DNA of 64,000 bases from Chryseomicrobium excrementi. GTDB taxonomy: Bacteria > Bacillota > Bacilli > Bacillales_A > Planococcaceae. The position numbers and the translations under genes are program-made. The stretch is from the NCBI RefSeq assembly GCF_002798305.1, contig NZ_PCGR01000003.1, positions 308,997 to 372,996 of the forward strand, in the 5' to 3' direction. The first letter of the stretch is position 1, and every line of letters begins with the position of its first letter. The notes below the pieces were generated by a model. The model was given only the letters and a program-made list of their open reading frames with translations. It did no database searches and was not told where the DNA came from. Positions 26,316-38,861 of the stretch are shown piece after piece.

Positions 26316-29300
26316 TTGACAGGTCAACTAGTTCAGTACGGACAACACCGCCAGCGCAGAAGTTTTGCGCGTATCAGTGAGGTGCTTGATCTTCCGAATC
26401 TGATTGAGATTCAGACGGCATCTTATGAGTGGTTTTTAGAAGAAGGATTGCGTGAAATGTTTAAAGACATCTCGCCAATCGAAGATTTTACAGGGAATCT
26501 TTCTCTGGAATTCGTCGACTACAAGCTGGGCGAACCTAAATACTCAGTAGACGAATCAAAAGAACGTGATGCTACGTATGCAGCGCCACTTCGTGTGAAA
26601 GTTCGTCTTCACAATAAAGAGACAGACGAAGTAAAAGAGCAAGACGTATTCATGGGTGACTTCCCACTTATGACAGAGACAGGCACATTCATCATCAATG
26701 GTGCTGAGCGTGTTATCGTTTCTCAGTTAGTTCGTTCCCCTAGTGTATATTTCCATGACAAAACAGATAAAAACGGTAAAAAAGGCTTCGGCGCTACAGT
26801 GATTCCAAACCGTGGTGCGTGGCTTGAGTATGAAATTGATGCAAAAGACGTAGTTTACGTCCGTATCGACCGTACTCGTAAGTTACCGGTTACTGTGTTA
26901 TTGCGTGCTCTAGGTTTCGGCACTGACCAAGAAATCATCGATCTTCTTGGAGACAACGAATACCTTCGCAATACATTAGAAAAAGACAACACAGAAACTA
27001 CAGAAAAAGCACTTCTTGAAATCTACGAGCGTCTACGTCCGGGCGAGCCGCCGACAGTAGAAAGCGCGAAGAGCCTTCTTTATTCTCGTTTCTTTGATGC
27101 GAAGCGTTATGATTTAGCGAATGTAGGTCGCTACAAAATGAACAAAAAGCTTCACATCAAAAACCGCCTATTCAACCAAACGATCGCTGAAACATTAGTC
27201 GATCCGGAAACAGGAGAAATCCTCGTTGAAGAAGGTACAATGATTGACCGTCGTGTGTTAGACCGTCTGATTCCAAACCTTGAAAACGGCATTGGATTCA
27301 AAACACTTTCTCAAGTGGGTGGCGTTCTAGAAGACGACATCACAATTCAGGCGATCAAAATCTACGCACCGAATGATGAGAACCAAAAAGAAATTACGGT
27401 TATCAGCAATGCGTACGTAGAAGAAGAAATAAAAAATATCACACCAGCGGATATCATTTCTTCGATCTCTTACTTCTTTAACCTATTATTCAATGTTGGA
27501 AACACAGATGACATCGATCACTTAGGAAATCGTCGTCTGCGCTCAGTCGGAGAGCTTCTTCAGAACCAGTTCCGTATCGGTCTTTCTCGTATGGAGCGTG
27601 TTGTACGTGAGCGTATGTCTATCAACGACACACAATCGATCGTACCGCAACAGCTGATCAACATCCGTCCTGTTATCGCGTCGATTAAAGAGTTCTTCGG
27701 TAGTTCTCAGTTATCTCAGTTCATGGATCAGACCAACCCACTTGCAGAGCTTACGCACAAGCGTCGTCTATCTGCACTTGGACCAGGTGGTTTGACACGT
27801 GAGCGTGCCGGCTTTGAAGTACGTGACGTTCACTACTCTCACTATGGCCGTATGTGTCCGATTGAAACGCCAGAGGGACCAAACATTGGTTTGATCAACT
27901 CCCTATCGAGCTTCGCGAAAGTGAACAAGTTCGGTTTCATCGAAACGCCATACCGTCGTGTTGATCCAGAAACGGGTCAAGTGACAAGCCGTATTGATTA
28001 TTTAACAGCTGACGAAGAAGACAACTATGTAGTAGCACAAGCGAACTCGATTCTAACTGAAGACGGTAGCTTTGCTAATGAAGAAGTCGTTGGTCGTTTC
28101 CGTGGAGATAACACGGTATTCCGCCGCGAGCAAATCGACTACATGGACGTTTCACCGAAACAGGTTGTTTCGGCTGCGACAGCTTGTATCCCGTTCTTAG
28201 AGAACGATGACTCCAACCGTGCCCTAATGGGAGCGAACATGCAACGTCAAGCCGTGCCTCTATTAAACCCAGAAGCACCGTTTGTTGGAACAGGTATGGA
28301 GCACGTCAATGCTCGTGATTCAGGTGCTGCTGTAGTAGCGAAGTACCACGGAATCGTAGAACATGTAGAAGCAAAAGAAATTCGCGTTCGCCGTATCGAA
28401 GAAGTCGATGGCAAAGAAGTGAAAGGCGACTTAACTACGTATAAATTACAAAAATTCATCCGCTCGAACCAAGGGACAAGCTACAACCAGCGCCCGATCG
28501 TTCGTGTTGGTGATGTTGTAAAACCAAAAGACATTCTTGCGGACGGTCCATCTATGGAAGCTGGAGAGCTTGCGCTAGGTCGTAACGTTCTTGTTGCCTT
28601 CATGACTTGGGATGGATACAACTATGAGGATGCTGTCATCATGAGTGAACGTCTTGTTAAAGACGACGTCTACACTTCTGTTCATATTGAAGAGTATGAG
28701 TCAGAGTCTCGTGATACAAAGCTTGGGCCAGAGGAAATCACTCGTGATATTCCAAACGTCGGAGAAGAAGCACTTCGTAACTTAGACGATCGCGGAATTA
28801 TCCGTATCGGTGCTGAAGTACGCGATGGCGATATCTTGGTTGGTAAAGTAACACCTAAAGGGGTTACCGAATTAACTGCAGAAGAGCGCCTGTTACACGC
28901 AATCTTCGGTGAAAAAGCGCGTGAAGTACGTGATACTTCTCTACGTGTGCCACACGGTGCCGGCGGAATCATCCTAGACGTGAAAGTATTCAACCGTGAA
29001 GACGGCGATGAGCTTCCACCAGGTGTAAACCAATTGGTTCGTGCGTACATCGTACAAAAACGTAAAATCTCTGTCGGAGATAAAATGGCGGGTCGTCACG
29101 GAAACAAAGGGGTTATCTCTCGCATCTTGCCGGAAGAAGATATGCCTTTCCTTCCAGACGGAACTCCAGTTGATATCATGTTGAACCCACTTGGTGTACC
29201 ATCTCGTATGAACATCGGGCAGGTACTTGAGCTTCACTTAGGTATGGCTGCTCGTACACTTGGCGTTCATATGGCATCTCCAGTATTTGATGGAGCGAAT

Positions 29301-29867
29301 GAAGAAGACGTATGGGAGACAATGGAAGAAGCCGGAATGAACCGCGACGGGAAAACCGTTCTTTATGATGGTCGATCTGGAGAACCATTTGATAACCGTG
29401 TCTCTGTCGGAATCATGTACATGATCAAACTTGCGCACATGGTTGACGATAAACTTCACGCTCGTTCTACAGGTCCTTACTCACTTGTTACGCAACAACC
29501 GCTGGGTGGTAAAGCTCAGTTCGGTGGTCAGCGTTTCGGGGAGATGGAGGTTTGGGCACTTGAGGCTTATGGTGCTGCTTACACACTTCAAGAAATCTTG
29601 ACAGTAAAATCCGATGACGTGGTAGGTCGTGTGAAAACATACGAAGCCATCGTTAAAGGCGAAAGCGTTCCAGAACCAGGTGTTCCTGAATCATTCAAAG
29701 TATTGATCAAAGAACTTCAGTCATTAGGTATGGATGTGAAGATGATGACGATTGATGACGAGGAAATCGAGCTTCGCGATCTTGAAGAAGACGAAGACCT
29801 GCCATCAGCAGAATCACTTGGCATCTTGCCTCCAGCGGTAGAAGAGACTGCTGAAACAGTTGAATAA
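26316..29867 (+). CDS. rpoB: DNA-directed RNA polymerase subunit beta
   Basis: A 1183-residue beta subunit, about the Bacillus length. TTG 26316 is chosen (TGQLVQYG... as in Bacillus) with GAGGGGTGA about 8 nt upstream. The rifampicin region near residues 468-490 ([22 protein letters not shown]) carries wild-type Q, D, H and S positions. The C-terminal ends in an acidic tail. It has its own promoter and leader terminator. Gap to rpoC is 97 bp. Confidence 0.97.
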   Translation: MTGQLVQYGQHRQRRSFARISEVLDLPNLIEIQTASYEWFLEEGLREMFKDISPIEDFTGNLSLEFVDYKLGEPKYSVDESKERDATYAAPLRVKVRLHNKETDEVKEQDVFMGDFPLMTETGTFIINGAERVIVSQLVRSPSVYFHDKTDKNGKKGFGATVIPNRGAWLEYEIDAKDVVYVRIDRTRKLPVTVLLRALGFGTDQEIIDLLGDNEYLRNTLEKDNTETTEKALLEIYERLRPGEPPTVESAKSLLYSRFFDAKRYDLANVGRYKMNKKLHIKNRLFNQTIAETLVDPETGEILVEEGTMIDRRVLDRLIPNLENGIGFKTLSQVGGVLEDDITIQAIKIYAPNDENQKEITVISNAYVEEEIKNITPADIISSISYFFNLLFNVGNTDDIDHLGNRRLRSVGELLQNQFRIGLSRMERVVRERMSINDTQSIVPQQLINIRPVIASIKEFFGSSQLSQFMDQTNPLAELTHKRRLSALGPGGLTRERAGFEVRDVHYSHYGRMCPIETPEGPNIGLINSLSSFAKVNKFGFIETPYRRVDPETGQVTSRIDYLTADEEDNYVVAQANSILTEDGSFANEEVVGRFRGDNTVFRREQIDYMDVSPKQVVSAATACIPFLENDDSNRALMGANMQRQAVPLLNPEAPFVGTGMEHVNARDSGAAVVAKYHGIVEHVEAKEIRVRRIEEVDGKEVKGDLTTYKLQKFIRSNQGTSYNQRPIVRVGDVVKPKDILADGPSMEAGELALGRNVLVAFMTWDGYNYEDAVIMSERLVKDDVYTSVHIEEYESESRDTKLGPEEITRDIPNVGEEALRNLDDRGIIRIGAEVRDGDILVGKVTPKGVTELTAEERLLHAIFGEKAREVRDTSLRVPHGAGGIILDVKVFNREDGDELPPGVNQLVRAYIVQKRKISVGDKMAGRHGNKGVISRILPEEDMPFLPDGTPVDIMLNPLGVPSRMNIGQVLELHLGMAARTLGVHMASPVFDGANEEDVWETMEEAGMNRDGKTVLYDGRSGEPFDNRVSVGIMYMIKLAHMVDDKLHARSTGPYSLVTQQPLGGKAQFGGQRFGEMEVWALEAYGAAYTLQEILTVKSDDVVGRVKTYEAIVKGESVPEPGVPESFKVLIKELQSLGMDVKMMTIDDEEIELRDLEEDEDLPSAESLGILPPAVEETAETVE

Positions 29868-29964
29868 GAACTAATTTACTGCGGGGAGGGTTCTCCTTCC
29901 CGCCTATCTTAAAGCAGAGCTGCTTGAAGTCTTTTAAAGACAACACTAGAGGGAGGTAGGCTCC

Positions 29965-32900
29965 TTGATAGACGTTAATAACTTCGAATATATGAAAATT
30001 GGATTAGCTTCACCAGACAAGATTCGTTCATGGTCTTATGGAGAAGTTAAAAAACCAGAAACAATCAACTACCGTACACTAAAACCTGAGAAAGACGGGT
30101 TATTCTGTGAACGTATCTTCGGTCCTACAAAGGACTGGGAGTGTCACTGTGGAAAATACAAACGCGTCCGTTATAAAGGCGTCGTCTGTGACCGCTGTGG
30201 CGTTGAAGTCACACGTGCAAAAGTACGTCGTGAGCGCATGGGTCACATCGAGCTTGCTGCTCCTGTTTCTCATATTTGGTACTTCAAAGGTATTCCAAGC
30301 CGTATGGGCTTGATCTTAGATATGTCTCCACGTTCATTAGAAGAAGTCATTTACTTCGCTTCTTACGTGGTAGTCGACCCTGCGGATACACCTCTTGAAA
30401 AGAAACAACTTCTTTCTGAGAAAGAATACCGTGCATACCGCGATAAGTTCGGTACAAAATTCCAAGCAGCGATGGGTGCAGAGGCGATCAAACGCCTTCT
30501 TGAAGAAATCGACTTGGAAAAAGAAACCGATACACTAAAAGAAGAATTGAAAACTGCACAAGGTCAGCGTCGTACACGTGCAATCAAACGCCTTGAAGTA
30601 GTGGAATCATTCCGTAACTCTGGCAACAAGCCAGACTGGATGATCCTTGATGTTCTTCCTGTAATCCCACCGGAATTACGTCCGATGGTACAGCTAGACG
30701 GTGGACGTTTTGCGACGTCTGACTTGAATGACTTGTACCGCCGTGTCATCAACCGGAACAACCGTCTAAAACGCCTTTTAGACCTTGGTGCTCCAAGCAT
30801 CATCGTTCAAAACGAAAAGCGTATGCTTCAAGAAGCTGTAGATGCACTAATTGACAATGGTCGTCGTGGCCGTCCAGTTACTGGACCAGGTAACCGTCCA
30901 TTGAAATCGTTGTCTCACATGCTAAAAGGGAAGCAAGGACGTTTCCGTCAAAACTTACTTGGTAAACGTGTTGACTATTCAGGTCGTTCGGTTATCGTTG
31001 TAGGTCCTAACTTGAAAATGTACCAGTGTGGTCTACCAAAAGAGATGGCGATCGAGCTATTTAAGCCGTTCGTAATGAAGGAATTGGTAGAGCGCGGTCT
31101 GGCTCACAATATCAAATCTGCTAAACGTAAAATTGAACGTTTGCACTCTGAAGTATGGGATGTCTTAGAAGACGTTATTCGTGAGCATCCAGTTCTTCTA
31201 AACCGTGCACCAACGCTTCACCGTTTAGGAATCCAGGCATTCGAGCCGACACTTGTTGAAGGCCGTGCCATCCGTCTACACCCACTCGTATGTACAGCGT
31301 ATAACGCCGACTTCGATGGTGACCAAATGGCGGTTCACGTTCCATTATCTGCAGAAGCACAAGCAGAAGCGCGTCTTCTAATGCTTGCTGCACAGAACAT
31401 CTTGAACCCGAAAGATGGAAAACCAGTTGTTACACCATCTCAGGATATGGTATTAGGAAACTACTACTTAACTCTTGAGCGTGAAGGTGCAACAGGTGAA
31501 GGTTCTATCTTCTACGGTCCAGATGAAGTCTTACTTGCGTACACGAACGGACACGTGCATTTGCACTCTCGTATCGCAATCGCAGCTTCTTCTTTGAACA
31601 ATCAAACGTTCACGGAAGAGCAAAACAAAATGTTGTTATTAACGACAGTTGGTAAAGTGATCTTCAACGAAATCCTTCCTAAGGAATTCCCGTATATCAA
31701 CGAACCAACTGATTTCAACCTACAAGTAGAAACACCGGAGAAATACTTCGTTCCAACAAACACAGATGTGAAAAAACATTTTGAGGGCGTTGAACTAGTC
31801 TCTCCATTCAAGAAGAAAATTCTTGGAAACATCATCGCAGAAGTATTCAAGCAGTTCCACATTACAGAAACATCTAAAATGTTGGATCGCATGAAAGCTC
31901 TTGGATTCAAACACTCAACACGTGCAGGTATCACAATCGGTATCTCCGATATCGTGGTACTTCCGGACAAAGGAGAAATCCTAGAGGAAGCACAAGGCAA
32001 AGTGGACAAAGTAACGAAGCAGTTCCGTCGTGGTCTTATCACGGAGGACGAGCGTTATGCAAGTGTCATCAGCCAGTGGAGTAAAGCAAAAGAAGTCATC
32101 CAAGAAAAACTGATGCAATCTCTAGACAAATTGAACCCAATCTTCATGATGCAAGACTCTGGAGCACGTGGTAACGCGTCTAACTTCACGCAGCTTGCAG
32201 GGATGCGTGGTCTAATGGCCAACCCGGCTGGTCGTATCATCGAGTTACCGATCAAATCTTCATTCCGTGAAGGTCTGACAGTACTTGAATACTTCATCTC
32301 AACTCACGGTGCTCGTAAAGGTCTTGCCGATACAGCCCTGAAAACAGCTGACTCTGGTTACCTGACTCGTCGACTTGTTGACGTAGCACAAGATGTCATC
32401 GTTCGCGAAGACGATTGTGGTACAGACCGCGGTCTTGAAATTGGTTCACTTATGGAAGGTTCAGAGGTCATTGAGGACTTCAGCGAACGTATCGTTGGTC
32501 GTCACACGAAGAAAACAGTTTACCATCCAGAAACTGGTGCTGTGATCCTAGAAAAAGACGGCTTAATTACAACAGATATTGCTCGTGAAATTCTAGACGC
32601 TGGACTTGATAAATTAACAATCCGTTCTGCATTCACTTGTAATACAAAACATGGTGTATGTAAGAAGTGTTACGGTCTAAACCTTGCAACAGGCGACACA
32701 GTAGAAGTGGGAGAAGCAGTCGGTATCATTGCTGCCCAGTCTATCGGAGAGCCAGGTACACAGTTAACAATGCGTACATTCCACACAGGTGGGGTTGCCG
32801 GAGACGATATCACTCAAGGTCTTCCACGTATCCAAGAAATCTTTGAAGCCCGTAATCCAAAAGGACAAGCGGTCATCTCAGAAGTCAACGGTACGATTGC

Positions 32901-33567
32901 GAAGGTCGATGAGATTCGTGAAGGCCAAAAAGAAATTACAGTCCAAGGTGACGTGGAAACACGTAAATACTTGGCACCATACAATGCCCGTCTGAAAGTT
33001 GCTGAAGGGGATACAGTAGAACGTGGACAAGTTATGACAGAAGGTTCAATCGATCCGAAAGAGCTTCTTCGTGTCAAAGACGTCAACACAGTTCAACTGT
33101 ACTTGCTGAAAGAAGTTCAGAAAGTATACCGTATGCAAGGGGTAGAAATCGGAGACAAACACATCGAGGTTATGGTTCGCCAGATGCTTCGTAAAGTGCG
33201 TGTCATCGAGGCAGGCGAAACGGAACTTCTTCCAGGATCCCTTCTGGATGTTCACCAATTCGCTGAAGCAAACCGTGATGCAGTTCTTGAAGGAAAACTT
33301 CCGGCTACTTGCCGTCCAGTTATCCTAGGGATCACAAAAGCATCTCTTGAAACGGAATCCTTCTTATCTGCTGCATCGTTCCAGGAGACAACTCGTGTCC
33401 TTACTGATGCTGCGATCAAAGGAAAACGTGATGAGTTGCTTGGTCTTAAAGAGAACGTTATTATCGGGAAGCTTGTCCCAGCAGGTACTGGTATGCAACG
33501 TTACCGTCAATTGCGCTTAGCAAAAGACGAGCTTGAAGAAGATTTAGAAACGATCAGTGCTGAATAA
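29965..33567 (+). CDS. rpoC: DNA-directed RNA polymerase subunit beta'
   Basis: A 1200-residue beta-prime subunit. The N-terminal zinc ribbon uses C60, C62, C75 and C78. The catalytic NADFDGD motif (447-453) binds the active-site magnesium. A second zinc site (CGTDRG...[13 protein letters not shown]) lies near 810-900. TTG start after GGGAGG as in Bacillus. A terminator follows. Confidence 0.97.
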   Translation: MIDVNNFEYMKIGLASPDKIRSWSYGEVKKPETINYRTLKPEKDGLFCERIFGPTKDWECHCGKYKRVRYKGVVCDRCGVEVTRAKVRRERMGHIELAAPVSHIWYFKGIPSRMGLILDMSPRSLEEVIYFASYVVVDPADTPLEKKQLLSEKEYRAYRDKFGTKFQAAMGAEAIKRLLEEIDLEKETDTLKEELKTAQGQRRTRAIKRLEVVESFRNSGNKPDWMILDVLPVIPPELRPMVQLDGGRFATSDLNDLYRRVINRNNRLKRLLDLGAPSIIVQNEKRMLQEAVDALIDNGRRGRPVTGPGNRPLKSLSHMLKGKQGRFRQNLLGKRVDYSGRSVIVVGPNLKMYQCGLPKEMAIELFKPFVMKELVERGLAHNIKSAKRKIERLHSEVWDVLEDVIREHPVLLNRAPTLHRLGIQAFEPTLVEGRAIRLHPLVCTAYNADFDGDQMAVHVPLSAEAQAEARLLMLAAQNILNPKDGKPVVTPSQDMVLGNYYLTLEREGATGEGSIFYGPDEVLLAYTNGHVHLHSRIAIAASSLNNQTFTEEQNKMLLLTTVGKVIFNEILPKEFPYINEPTDFNLQVETPEKYFVPTNTDVKKHFEGVELVSPFKKKILGNIIAEVFKQFHITETSKMLDRMKALGFKHSTRAGITIGISDIVVLPDKGEILEEAQGKVDKVTKQFRRGLITEDERYASVISQWSKAKEVIQEKLMQSLDKLNPIFMMQDSGARGNASNFTQLAGMRGLMANPAGRIIELPIKSSFREGLTVLEYFISTHGARKGLADTALKTADSGYLTRRLVDVAQDVIVREDDCGTDRGLEIGSLMEGSEVIEDFSERIVGRHTKKTVYHPETGAVILEKDGLITTDIAREILDAGLDKLTIRSAFTCNTKHGVCKKCYGLNLATGDTVEVGEAVGIIAAQSIGEPGTQLTMRTFHTGGVAGDDITQGLPRIQEIFEARNPKGQAVISEVNGTIAKVDEIREGQKEITVQGDVETRKYLAPYNARLKVAEGDTVERGQVMTEGSIDPKELLRVKDVNTVQLYLLKEVQKVYRMQGVEIGDKHIEVMVRQMLRKVRVIEAGETELLPGSLLDVHQFAEANRDAVLEGKLPATCRPVILGITKASLETESFLSAASFQETTRVLTDAAIKGKRDELLGLKENVIIGKLVPAGTGMQRYRQLRLAKDELEEDLETISAE

Positions 33568-33581
33568 GCACTAGTCGATGA

Positions 33582-33623
33582 ATCGCGGGCTCCTTCCGAG
33601 AGGAGAGAGTCCGTGATATTTTT
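33582..33623 (+). terminator. Terminator of rpoBC
   Basis: ATCGCGGGCTC (33582-33592) pairs with GAGTCCGTGAT (33607-33617) using two G-T wobbles, followed by ATTTTT. Confidence 0.75.
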
Positions 33624-33634
33624 ATGGATTCGTG

Positions 33635-33663
33635 TTGACATGAATCTGTAGAGATGATAATAT
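33635..33663 (+). promoter_or_regulatory. Promoter of the str operon
   Basis: TTGACA (33635-33640), 17-bp spacer, TAATAT (33658-33663). Confidence 0.8.
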
Positions 33664-33711
33664 GTTTAAGGTTGATAGTTCCATGACTTGACCGCTTTGG
33701 AGGATATGCAA

Positions 33712-33960
33712 ATGTCTTATGAAAAAGTGAAGCAAGCGCAGAAAACGATCATCGGTACAAAGCAAGCAGTAAAAGCTGCGCGAAAAGGACACTTGTCCGA
33801 AATTATTGTCGCGATGGATGCCGATCACCATGTGATTGCACCGGTTCTAGAAGTTGCACAACAGTTCAATATTCCAGTAACTCCAGTTCCATCAAAACAA
33901 CAGCTTGGTAAAGTGGCTGGCCTTCGGGTTCACGCTTCTGTCGTAGCAATTGCTGACTAA
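33712..33960 (+). CDS. rplGB: L7Ae-family K-turn RNA-binding protein (YbxF)
   Basis: An 82-residue L7Ae/L30e-type protein that binds kink-turn RNA. It occupies the Bacillus position between rpoC and rpsL. ATG 33712 (MSYEKVKQAQ) is preferred over ATG 33706 because the GGAGG spacing is better and the family starts here. Confidence 0.88.
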   Translation: MSYEKVKQAQKTIIGTKQAVKAARKGHLSEIIVAMDADHHVIAPVLEVAQQFNIPVTPVPSKQQLGKVAGLRVHASVVAIAD

Positions 33961-33961
33961 C

Positions 33962-33995
33962 GGTTTTTGTGAAATTCACAAAGCCTTTGTTTTTT
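33962..33995 (+). terminator. Hairpin between rplGB and rpsL
   Basis: TTTGTG pairs with CACAAA, extended by GG/CC at the base, then TTTGTTTTTT. Probably a partial terminator lowering expression asymmetry between the two genes. Confidence 0.5.
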
Positions 33996-34060
33996 ACCTA
34001 AAAATGAACCACCTGGATGTGTGGTCTTAAATTAACTAGAAATGAAGGGAGGACAAATCG

Positions 34061-34480
34061 ATGCCTACAATTAACCAATTGGTCCGTAAGCCTCGTAAAT
34101 CCAACGTCACTAAGTCAAAATCACCAGCACTAGGAAAAGGCTACAACAGCTTTAAAAAATCAACGACAAACTTGAACTCGCCTCAAAAGCGTGGAGTTTG
34201 TACGCGTGTTGGAACAATGACACCGAAGAAACCGAACTCGGCTCTTCGTAAATATGCTCGTGTGCGTTTAACAAACACACTGGAAGTAACTGCTTACATT
34301 CCAGGTGAAGGTCACAACCTTCAAGAGCACAGTGTTGTACTTATCCGTGGCGGACGAGTAAAAGATTTACCAGGGGTACGCTACCACATCGTTCGTGGTG
34401 CACTTGATACTGCTGGTGTTAATGGTCGTATGCAAAGCCGTTCACTTTACGGTACTAAGCGTCCAAAAGAAAAGAAATAA
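34061..34480 (+). CDS. rpsL: 30S ribosomal protein S12
   Basis: A 139-residue decoding-centre protein. [17 protein letters not shown] retains the lysines whose mutation gives streptomycin resistance, so the site looks wild type. The second conserved loop [13 protein letters not shown] is also intact. First ribosomal gene of rpsL-rpsG-fusA-tuf. Confidence 0.97.
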   Translation: MPTINQLVRKPRKSNVTKSKSPALGKGYNSFKKSTTNLNSPQKRGVCTRVGTMTPKKPNSALRKYARVRLTNTLEVTAYIPGEGHNLQEHSVVLIRGGRVKDLPGVRYHIVRGALDTAGVNGRMQSRSLYGTKRPKEKK

Positions 34481-34521
34481 TTTAATTCAAATCGTACCAA
34501 TCTTTGAAAGGAGGAAAACAC

Positions 34522-34992
34522 ATGCCTCGTAAAGGTCCTGTTTCCAAACGTGACGTGTTACCAGATCCAATTTACAATTCAAAGCTAGTAACACGCTTAA
34601 TTAACAAAATGATGATTGATGGTAAAAGAGGTACTTCTCAAAAGATCCTTTATGGAGCGTTCGAATTAGTAAAAGAGCGTTCTGGTAAAGATCCACTAGA
34701 AGTATTCGAAGCTGCACTAAACAACGTAATGCCAGTACTAGAAGTACGCGCACGCCGTGTTGGTGGAGCAAACTACCAAGTACCGGTTGAGGTTCGCCCA
34801 GACCGTCGTTCTACTCTTGGTCTTCGTTACCTTGTAAACTACTCTCGCCTACGTGGAGAGAAAACAATGGAAGAGCGTTTAGCGAATGAAATCCTAGATG
34901 CATCTAACAACACTGGTGCTTCAGTTAAGAAGCGCGAAGATATGCACAAAATGGCGGAAGCGAACAAAGCATTCGCTCACTATCGCTGGTAG
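34522..34992 (+). CDS. rpsG: 30S ribosomal protein S7
   Basis: A 156-residue S7, the primary 16S 3'-domain binder. ATG 34522 ([16 protein letters not shown]) has AAAGGAGG upstream; the ATG six codons earlier overlaps that site. Normal length and intact RNA-binding [14 protein letters not shown] segment. Confidence 0.97.
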   Translation: MPRKGPVSKRDVLPDPIYNSKLVTRLINKMMIDGKRGTSQKILYGAFELVKERSGKDPLEVFEAALNNVMPVLEVRARRVGGANYQVPVEVRPDRRSTLGLRYLVNYSRLRGEKTMEERLANEILDASNNTGASVKKREDMHKMAEANKAFAHYRW

Positions 34993-35043
34993 GATTTACT
35001 CGAATTTATACACTCTAATCCGAAGTGGAAGGAGACAAAATAA

Positions 35044-37122
35044 ATGGCTCGCGAATTTTCATTACAGAAAACTCGTAATATCGGAATCATGGCCCACATC
35101 GATGCTGGTAAAACAACAACGACTGAGCGTATCCTTTATTACACTGGCCGTATCCACAAAATTGGTGAAACGCACGAAGGTGCTTCACAGATGGACTGGA
35201 TGGAGCAAGAGCAAGAACGCGGAATCACAATCACTTCAGCTGCTACAACAGCTGCATGGAAAGAGCACCGCGTAAACATCATCGATACACCAGGACACGT
35301 AGACTTCACGGTTGAAGTTGAACGTTCACTACGTGTACTTGATGGTGCGGTAACTGTACTTGATGCACAATCAGGTGTAGAACCACAAACGGAAACAGTA
35401 TGGCGTCAAGCTACAACTTACGGCGTACCACGTATCGTTTTCATCAACAAAATGGATAAAACAGGTGCAGACTTCTTGTACTCTGTTAAAACATTACACG
35501 ATCGTTTAGAAGCTAACGCTCATCCGATCCAATTACCAATCGGTGCAGAAGACGACTTCACAGGAATCATTGACTTAGTGACAATGACTGCTACGATGTA
35601 CGGAAACGACCTTGGTACTGACATCCAAGAAGTAGAAATTCCAGAAGAGTACAAAGCTCAAGCTGAAGAATACCGTGAAAAGTTAGTTGAAGCGGTTGCT
35701 GAACTTGACGAAGAACTTATGGAAAAATACCTTGGTGGCGAAGAAATCACAAACGAAGAACTAGTTGAAGGTATCCGTAAAGGTACTGTAAACGTTGAGT
35801 TCTACCCAGTTGTTTGTGGTACTGCGTTCAAAAACAAAGGTGTTCAGAAGATGCTAGATGCGGTTATCGCATACTTACCTTCTCCACTTGATGTAGCTCC
35901 AATGAAAGGTATCGACCCAGACTCTGATGAAGAGCTAGTACGTGAGCCATCTGATGAAGCTCCGTTCTCTGCACTTGCCTTCAAAGTTATGACAGATCCT
36001 TACGTTGGTAAATTAACATTCTTCCGTGTGTACTCAGGTACATTGGATTCTGGATCTTATGTTCAGAACTCAACAAAAGGGAAGCGTGAGCGCGTAGGTC
36101 GTATCCTACAAATGCACGCGAACTCACGTGAAGAAATTTCTAAAGTATATGCAGGGGATATCGCAGCGGCTGTTGGTCTTAAAGACACAACTACTGGTGA
36201 CACACTTTGTGACGAGAAGCACTTAGTCATTCTTGAATCAATGGAGTTCCCAGAGCCAGTTATCTCATTATCTGTAGAACCAAAATCAAAAGCTGACCAA
36301 GATAAAATGGGTCAAGCTCTACAAAAACTTCAAGACGAGGATCCGACGTTCCGTGCTCACACGGACCAAGAAACTGGTCAAACGATCATCTCTGGTATGG
36401 GTGAGCTTCACCTTGATATCCTAGTTGACCGTATGCGTCGTGAATTCAAAGTTGAAGCTAACGTAGGTGCTCCACAAGTATCTTACCGTGAGACAATCCG
36501 CTCTACTGCTCAAGTAGAAGGGAAATTCGTCCGCCAATCTGGTGGTCGCGGTCAATTCGGTCACGTTTGGATCGAGTTCTCTCCAAACGAAGAAGGTAAA
36601 GGCTTTGAATTCGAAAACGCTATCGTTGGTGGTGTAGTACCACGTGAATACATTCCAGCAATCGAAGCGGGTCTTCGTGACTCTCTAGACAACGGTATGT
36701 TAGCGGGTTACCCAATCATTGACTTGAAAGCAAAATTATTCGATGGTTCATACCACGATGTTGACTCGAATGAGATGGCGTTCAAAATTGCCGCTTCTAT
36801 GGCACTTAAAAACGCAGTATCTAAAGTTAACCCAGCTCTACTAGAGCCTGTTATGAAAGTAGAAGTTGTAATTCCTGAAGAATACCTAGGCGACATCATG
36901 GGTGACATCACGTCACGTCGTGGACGCGTTGAAGGTATGGAAGCTCGCGGAAACGCACAAGTTGTTCGTGCCATGGTTCCACTTGCTGAAATGTTCGGAT
37001 ATGCAACAGCTCTTCGTTCTAACACGCAAGGACGCGGAACATTCTCAATGGTGTTCGATCACTACGAAGAAGTTCCTAAGTCAATCTCTGAAGAGATCAT
37101 CAAAAAAAATAAAGGTGAATAA
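35044..37122 (+). CDS. fusA: Elongation factor G
   Basis: A 692-residue translocation GTPase with five domains. G1 AHIDAGKT (17-24), G3 DTPGHVDF near 82, and G4 NKMDK near 136 are intact. The G-prime insert and domains III-V are complete. AAGGAG precedes the ATG. Confidence 0.97.
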   Translation: MAREFSLQKTRNIGIMAHIDAGKTTTTERILYYTGRIHKIGETHEGASQMDWMEQEQERGITITSAATTAAWKEHRVNIIDTPGHVDFTVEVERSLRVLDGAVTVLDAQSGVEPQTETVWRQATTYGVPRIVFINKMDKTGADFLYSVKTLHDRLEANAHPIQLPIGAEDDFTGIIDLVTMTATMYGNDLGTDIQEVEIPEEYKAQAEEYREKLVEAVAELDEELMEKYLGGEEITNEELVEGIRKGTVNVEFYPVVCGTAFKNKGVQKMLDAVIAYLPSPLDVAPMKGIDPDSDEELVREPSDEAPFSALAFKVMTDPYVGKLTFFRVYSGTLDSGSYVQNSTKGKRERVGRILQMHANSREEISKVYAGDIAAAVGLKDTTTGDTLCDEKHLVILESMEFPEPVISLSVEPKSKADQDKMGQALQKLQDEDPTFRAHTDQETGQTIISGMGELHLDILVDRMRREFKVEANVGAPQVSYRETIRSTAQVEGKFVRQSGGRGQFGHVWIEFSPNEEGKGFEFENAIVGGVVPREYIPAIEAGLRDSLDNGMLAGYPIIDLKAKLFDGSYHDVDSNEMAFKIAASMALKNAVSKVNPALLEPVMKVEVVIPEEYLGDIMGDITSRRGRVEGMEARGNAQVVRAMVPLAEMFGYATALRSNTQGRGTFSMVFDHYEEVPKSISEEIIKKNKGE

Positions 37123-37167
37123 TTGAAATTCACCTTCGTTTCAAGTATAACTATCTTGTAGTGTATG

Positions 37168-37199
37168 AAAGCGAGGGGCTTGCCCCTTTCGCTTTTATC
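37168..37199 (+). terminator. Hairpin between fusA and tuf
   Basis: AAAGCGA plus GGGGC pair with GCCCC plus TCGCTTT (2-nt bulge), then TTTTA. Possibly a partial terminator. Confidence 0.55.
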
Positions 37200-37234
37200 A
37201 TAAAACAAACAATTACTGAGGAGGATTTACTCTA

Positions 37235-38422
<1,188 letters not shown>

Positions 38423-38442
38423 TTTCAGCTTTTGCTGATCTT

Positions 38443-38476
38443 AACCCTTCCCGGGACGCTGGGAAGGGTTTTTTAT
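38443..38476 (+). terminator. Terminator of the str operon
   Basis: AACCCTTCCC (38443-38452) pairs with GGGAAGGGTT (38461-38470), followed by TTTTATTTTT. Confidence 0.92.
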
Positions 38477-38480
38477 TTTT

Positions 38481-38599
38481 AGATGTGGAGAACGCCGCTC
38501 TAGAAATCTTGTGAAAACCGGGCGGGTCCGTAGAGGCGCTTTTTGCCTCTATGGATGCGACCGGTTTTCGCGGGGATTTCTGGCGTTCGCAACTCGATT
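38481..38599 (+). repeat. 119-bp structured repeat, copy B
   Basis: Same length and ends as copy A at 1092-1210. Stems pair GAACGCC (38489-38495) with GGCGTTC (38582-38588), AGAAATC (38502-38508) with GATTTCT (38575-38581), GTGAAAACCGG (38511-38521) with CCGGTTTTCGC (38561-38571), and TAGAGGC (38531-38537) with GCCTCTA (38545-38551). It begins 5 bp after the tuf terminator T run. No gene is seen in 38423-38861. Confidence 0.7.
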
Positions 38600-38624
38600 A
38601 CTTTAGATGCGGAAGGCGTTCGCC

Positions 38625-38790
38625 CAGAAACACTTCAGTTAGGTGACTCTGACATTAACTGCGCTTACTCTGACATTAACTGCTCTTACTTTGACATTAA
38701 CTCGCTCCACTCTTACATTCCTCGCTTTATGGAACCCTTTCGCCCCAACACCACCCCCAGCTACCCCAGCCCTTTCTAAGCAAGACCTCC
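38625..38790 (+). repeat. Dispersed element with 21-bp tandem units, copy 1
   Basis: Four 21-bp units (38648-38668, 38669-38689, 38690-38710, 38711-38731), the first two nearly identical (TCTGACATTAACTGC...CTTAC). They lead into TTACATTCCTCGCTTTA and then a CCACCCCCAGC-TACCCCAGCCCTT tail. The same order recurs inverted at 60296-60465. Frames spanning it give low-complexity Thr/Leu peptides and are not credible genes. Confidence 0.65.
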
Positions 38791-38861
38791 CATTATTCAA
38801 GGGTTTGTCCAAATCTCATCAAGGGTAAAGTTCCCTATACTAATAGAGGAGGCTATCCCTG

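Noticed and set aside
38648..38731. CRISPR array
   Set aside because: Units are contiguous 21-mers without spacers and no cas genes are near.
38543..38828. Open frames giving Thr/Leu-rich or DIN-repeat peptides
   Set aside because: They arise from the 21-bp tandem units, have no ribosome site and are not kept in the copy at 60296-60465.
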